From assembly GCA_037783545.1 (NCBI GenBank), contig JBBELK010000298.1, forward strand, positions 4,836,001-4,900,000: DNA of 64,000 nucleotides, written 5' to 3'. The stretch is from Henricia sp. BOLD:AAB3569. Its lineage: Eukaryota; Echinodermata; Asteroidea; Spinulosida; Echinasteridae. A model generated the notes under the pieces. That model was given only the letters and a program-made list of their open reading frames with translations, did no database searches and was not told the DNA's origin. Numbering within the stretch: position 1 is the first letter of the stretch; each line of letters opens with the position of its first letter. The translations under genes and the position numbers were made by a program. Below are positions 28,001 through 34,000 of the stretch, piece by piece.

Positions 28001-31000
28001 TACTCATGGTAACTGCCTCTAAAAGAACTTTAAGCCCCAAAATAAGATGCTTATGGTCCTCTTTCAATGTCTTTTTCAATAAAACGAAAAAATATTTTGT
28101 CACCGTCTACCACACTCGGCATCTGTATTAAACTGTTTTGTTTGACATTTGAACTCATTTACCCATTGTATGGACTATCCCACCAGGTGGAATCATTACT
28201 AAAAAGGACTTGGGACGTTACCAGGTGAGACGCAAGACGCCACTTAGGATCAAACTGAAAGGATGGGATGTTTATTCCAACCCTCCTCCTGGAAGTGGTG
28301 CCGTCTACTCGCTTATTATGAACATTCTTGAAGGTGGGTGCTGCATCAAGAAATTTGATTGAGCATTATACTCCAGGACGGTAATTTTTTTTACACCACT
28401 GCAAGGGGAAAATGAGGGGTTTTGTACCTTTTTAGAGTCTTGAGAGGAGACTATATAATAGGTTAGGGTTCAGGGTTGGTTGTTTTGAATGCGGTCGGTT
28501 TGCAACCAGCTTCGTGGTCTGGTTAGAAGAGAGCTCGACTTGTAATCAGGTCCCTGGTTTGAATCTGAGTCATGTTTGGGATTTTTCGAAATTTCTCGGT
28601 TTCTTCTTTTTCTCTAATACCGAGAGTAAGAGTTGTAAGAGTAAGACTATTTCCAAGATTGTCACTTGAGAAGTATCGGTCATTGAAAACTTATATTCGG
28701 GTTGAAAAATTGGGGTGTACCCCTCGCTGCGGTGTAAAAAAAAAACACGCCTCCAGGACATGCCGCAATAAAAGCCCGAAATTCTGAAAGGGGGTACCAA
28801 GACCTATTATTAACTCTTTCAGTGCCAATTTTTTTCAACATTTAACCCTAAAGTGCCAGACCTTTCGATTTTTTTGTAATTCTTTGAAATTCTGTAAAAA
28901 AAATAAATAAGTTGTACTCACGAAACTTGTTGCATATTGTTCTTTTATAGATTCTAGAATCGATGGTATTGTTTTATTGAGTGATAAATACTAATCTCTT
29001 TCACTATCCTAATCCGAAAAATACTCAATAACTTCCTCCGCGGGGAAGTGAGTAGTTCTACTATCGGCGCAGCCATCTTGGCTGCTCAGACTTTGCGCCC
29101 TCTCGTGGCACACCAAAGTCGTACCTCGATGATATTGCATATTATAATAGATCAATGTGCCCTCTAGTGATATTTTTAGGTCGTACAATACATGTACGGC
29201 GTTTGGCGTTTTTGAAAAACAAAATGTTAAAAACGAGATCGTATGTACGAAATTGGCACTTTCAGAGTATATACGATAAATCGTACTTGTACGGCCTTGG
29301 CACTGAAAGAGTTAAGTTGTATTTCTGGTACAAAAATATTTTCGGTGAGGAAGAATGTGGCAAACCAAAGTCCATTGTGGCAAACCATTCAGCCGCGGTA
29401 CGCCTTGAAAATATAAGATCTAAGGCAAACAAAATAGAACTATGTTTAGCGTTAGTTGAAGACTTCCAAAATCATGCGGTGACGCTGCTTTTTTTCGTTT
29501 TTTTTGGCGGTGGGGTGGTAAGTGGATTCCAAGCACTAAAGTCAAGTTGACATTGAAACAACAACAACAAAACATTTGACGTGCAGGGTTGAAAGTGACT
29601 CGTGCACTAATGCTTAACATACTATTCTTTTTTTGGCCTAATGTGTTTATCCCAATCCCAGCGTCTTTTTTTTTCACTCTCTACTTTGGGGTCTGACGGT
29701 CCTAGTGGCTACCCGACAAAGAAAATGTTGGATACCAGTACACATTGTACATCTTCATTATTTTTGCATTGTCTTAAAGAGTATGGCTTGGGGCCTGACA
29801 GCCTAGCCACCCCAGAGGCTGAGATTCTAGCCACTCATCGCATCGTAGAGGCCTTCAAGTTTGCCTATGCAGGCCGGTCGTTCCTTGGTGATGAAGACTT
29901 CCTAGATATAGAAGAGGTACAGTAACCCTTTAATAGACTGATACATTAAGCTCCGCCCATTTAGCAATTGCCTAGCAACATGCCACACATACTAGACACG
30001 TGGGCAGTGGAGTCGCCTGGCAACGTAACATTTTGTTTACTGCTTTTCAGCGCGTATGGAACACGCACACATAAACTACACGCTGGAAATCAAGATGTGC
30101 ACTGTGATGTGACAAGTATCCGGTCATGTGCATGCGCTTACAACTAGCTTTACGCGTAACGCACGTGATTACGGTAAACAAAAACAACTTCAACGATGCA
30201 CATCTAGAACGCTGTGCATCTGCATCTGTTGAGTACTGTGCAACCTCCCTCAAGGGATATGCAAAATATGGCAAAATGACAAGCTAATTTTGGTGAGTTT
30301 TACCGATTTGAACAAAAAAAGTATTTTTGAATGGATTAAAAGTAGGTTTGGCCAATCTTAAACAATCCGTTGAAAACTGGCTAGGGTCCTGAGCGCTAAT
30401 AAAAATGATGTTTATTGTGTTTTTGCATCACTTGTGCTGCAGTTTGCCATATCTCTGTGCACACAATTTTGAGGACTCGGGTAACCAAAATGGAGATCCA
30501 CTTTTTGGTTACATCCACCAGAGGCTGTGATCAATGGTCAATTCCAAAATGGGCAGAGCTTACTGGATCGGTCTATTGCTGTAGAGCTCAAAAAGCCCAC
30601 CTTGCCTGAGTGGCTCTTACGGTGGCTGGTGCATGTAGTTGGCCTTGCCACACTAGATGGTCATACACATTTACTGACTGGTATACATGTATCTCTCAGC
30701 ATCCTTAATAATTTGAAATGCATCAGTGATCTGATGGTTATTTTTATTGTAAGATTGTGGAGATGTTTTTAATGCGTCAATTATGTTCACCTTGCCATGG
30801 ACCTAGGTGGTTTGCTCTGCTTCTAAGTCCCTGGCCTGGGTTTTGATGTAGCATCTTCATTTTGTTGATGTTCAGAGTAATATACAAATGAATGTCTATA
30901 GAGTGCAAAAATAATAATAATTTCATGCGGTGACAGATTGAGTGTTCCAGTACACCAGATGGAGCTGGTTGGAATTAAGTCTGTCACATAGTGGAATTAT

Positions 31001-34000
31001 TTGTTGTATTGCACGGATTTTAAACCTGCATCCTTTTATAAATTTCTGTCATTTTGGCAACACAGACCATATTTTCGAGGAAATACCTTTGTCTGGTCTC
31101 AAAATAAAAGAAATAAGTTTCAGTTGTTCTGAGGAGATAACTTAGGCCCTGTGACAGACAAAGGTATTTTCTGGAAAATATGGTCTGTGTTGCCAAAATG
31201 CCCCTTTTACCGTTGAAAACTCACTTACAAATGAGCATCATATTGTGTGCCATATTGTAGTGAGTAGGTCGCGATGACCGTGTATTATCTAAGAGTATTA
31301 CCCATGGCAGCCAACCATGTGTCAGTACAGCTATTCCTATTTTTCATGGGTGACATGTACAGTAGTTTGCATGGTGCATGCAGCCTATACCGATTAATTT
31401 AATTACATGTGACTGACAACACAAATAATGGGGATTTATTCTGGGTTTCATAATAACGATTATGGACTACATCTCCAGCTTGTAGCCAACATGACATCCA
31501 AATCTTACGCTGCCACCCTACGGGCAGCCATCAGCGACACCTCCTCACACGCACCCTCCTACTACAAGGCCTATTACAACCAGCCTGACAGCGGGACGTC
31601 ACACATGGCTGCTGTGGACCAGCAGGGAAATGCAGTCTCGGTCACCAGCACCATTAACCTCTAGTAAGCTGTCTAAGACTTTGTCCACTTCAGGGAAATG
31701 GCTTTAATTTGTTAGACAAAGATTAATTAATCATTATTAGTTAATAAAATGTGCGTTCACGTCTAATTCATAGATCTAATGAATAGCGCTATTCACATCA
31801 AACAACCGCTAATGGTGATGATTGAATTAAGCTGTGTGATGCCACAATTACAATGGCCTGGGGTTGATTTTGTAACTCGAGATGCAACAACGCCGTGGTG
31901 TGCGTGGAATAAAAATTTGAATGGTGCTATGTACCGTGTACAAATTTTCAATATACACATGTACGCTCGTAACTGGGACGGACAGTTGTGTTACATTTTA
32001 GGCCGTCCCTGTTACGAGCGTATATTGGAAATTTGTACACAAGGTTTTTAGAAAAGCATGCTGTCACACTATTTGTAACCCTTTTTGGGCCTAAGTTATC
32101 TCTTCAAAACAACTGAAACTTAATTATTTTATTTTATTTTGAGACCAGACAAAGGTATTTTCTGGAAAATATGGTCTGTGTTGCCAAAATGCCCCTTTAC
32201 CGTGGAAAGACTCAGGAATGACCCATTTTGTCTCTAACTTTATGGAAAGATCCACATAAACCAAGCCTACCATTGTGTAACTACTGCAAATCGTTTGTCA
32301 GTCTTAACTGCAAAAGGGAAGAGCTTAGAAAACTGTTTAGCCTACAATGTAGCAATTTATCATTTGATTTCCCCCACCCCCAGTTTAGGCGCCAAACTCC
32401 TTGGCAACCGCACCGGTATACTCTTCAACAACGAGATGGATGACTTCTCCAAGCCCGGCGAGACCAACGCATTCAACATAACACCGTCCGTCAGTAATTT
32501 CATCCAGCCTGGCAAGCGCCCTATGTCATCCATGACGCCTGTCATTGCCGTAGACGCCGAGGGCCAAGTCAAGCTGGCAGTGGGAGCAGCTGGGGGGTCG
32601 CGGATTACCACGGGAGTGGCACAGGTATAGATATGCTCTCCCTTAAAAAGAAATATAATTAACTAAAGCCCCATTACATCATTGCAGTTACCCAAAACTT
32701 TACTTCCTGAGCTGACAAGAAAAAGTGTTTAAAATGGTATCCTAGTGTGTAAGCCTGAGTCAATTCGAATAATTTAGTATTCGAATATTCGATTATTCGA
32801 TCGTGTATTTGTTCCCAAAAGAAAAGGCCCCAAACATGTGGCGGTCTGGCCGCGGGTGGCGGAAAACACATGCCCTAACTTCCGGGTTTGAAATTTGAGA
32901 TGTTTGCTTTGATTTTGAGGGTATCAGTTTACCCAACCATTACGGTTACTGTGAATTTGGTTCTCTTTAAAGGCACAGGCTCGTCAGCAATGCGCGCCCG
33001 CCAAATGTGTGCCACGCAATACGCAGCTCCATAGCAAAGGCATGGAGCTGCGTGTTTCGAGCACGAATTTGGCGGGCGCGCATTGCTGACGAGCCTGTGC
33101 CTTTAAACCCAAATTATCAACAAATTTTTATCTCCCTTTTTTCGAATATTCGATTTTCGATCGAATATTTAAATATTTGGCACACTAGGCTTACTAGTGT
33201 GAGAAATTGCCAAGTGAAGGTTCGCAAGTGTTCGCAAAATATTTTTTAACCATTCATTCAACACAAAAAACCATGCCTGGATTTTTAAGGTTTTATGAAG
33301 TATTACTGCGTATTTGTGGCTGAAATTTCTACAGGGCAGTTTATTATTGTTCTTTATAGTTATGTGATGCTGTTGTTCCTGTTCTTAAAAGTTTTCCAAT
33401 CAAGTAATCTGTGTGCACAAGCTACATGACTGCATATCCCCCTGGTGGTTCAGAGAAGCACCGTGTTTACACTCGAACTGGCAAAGGTGGATAAAGAGCC
33501 AGCATTTTTATTGCGACCGCAAAACTCAACATTTGCCGCGTTTAATACACTACATCTCAATTCGGCTTCAACTCGCCTTCAGAATCCGCAAAAGTCACCA
33601 CTAATTGTAATTGCAGCGCATGCGTGAGCTATTAGGGTTTGCGGCACTAGTGCCAGATTGGTCAATTAAATCTACTACATGGCAGGAACCGCCCCAAGGA
33701 CACTCAAATTGCCGAATCTGTATTCGGGTAGCGTTTTCACTACAAGCGACCTTGACAATTGCAGGATTCAACCCTACCCCAAAGGTGACTTGAAAAAGGC
33801 GAATCGGACCCGGGTCTAGACCGCCTTTTTCAATTCACCTTTTGCGTTTACACTAAGCGCCTACCCAGCTTCAACTCCCCTTTTTTGAAATTGCGGAGTT
33901 CGATTCGGCAAATGTGAATCTAGAGTAAACGGGCCTAAGGATAAAGGATTAATATTACTGAGCGCAATGACCAGGGGTGGTAATATAAAGCACATTGCGA

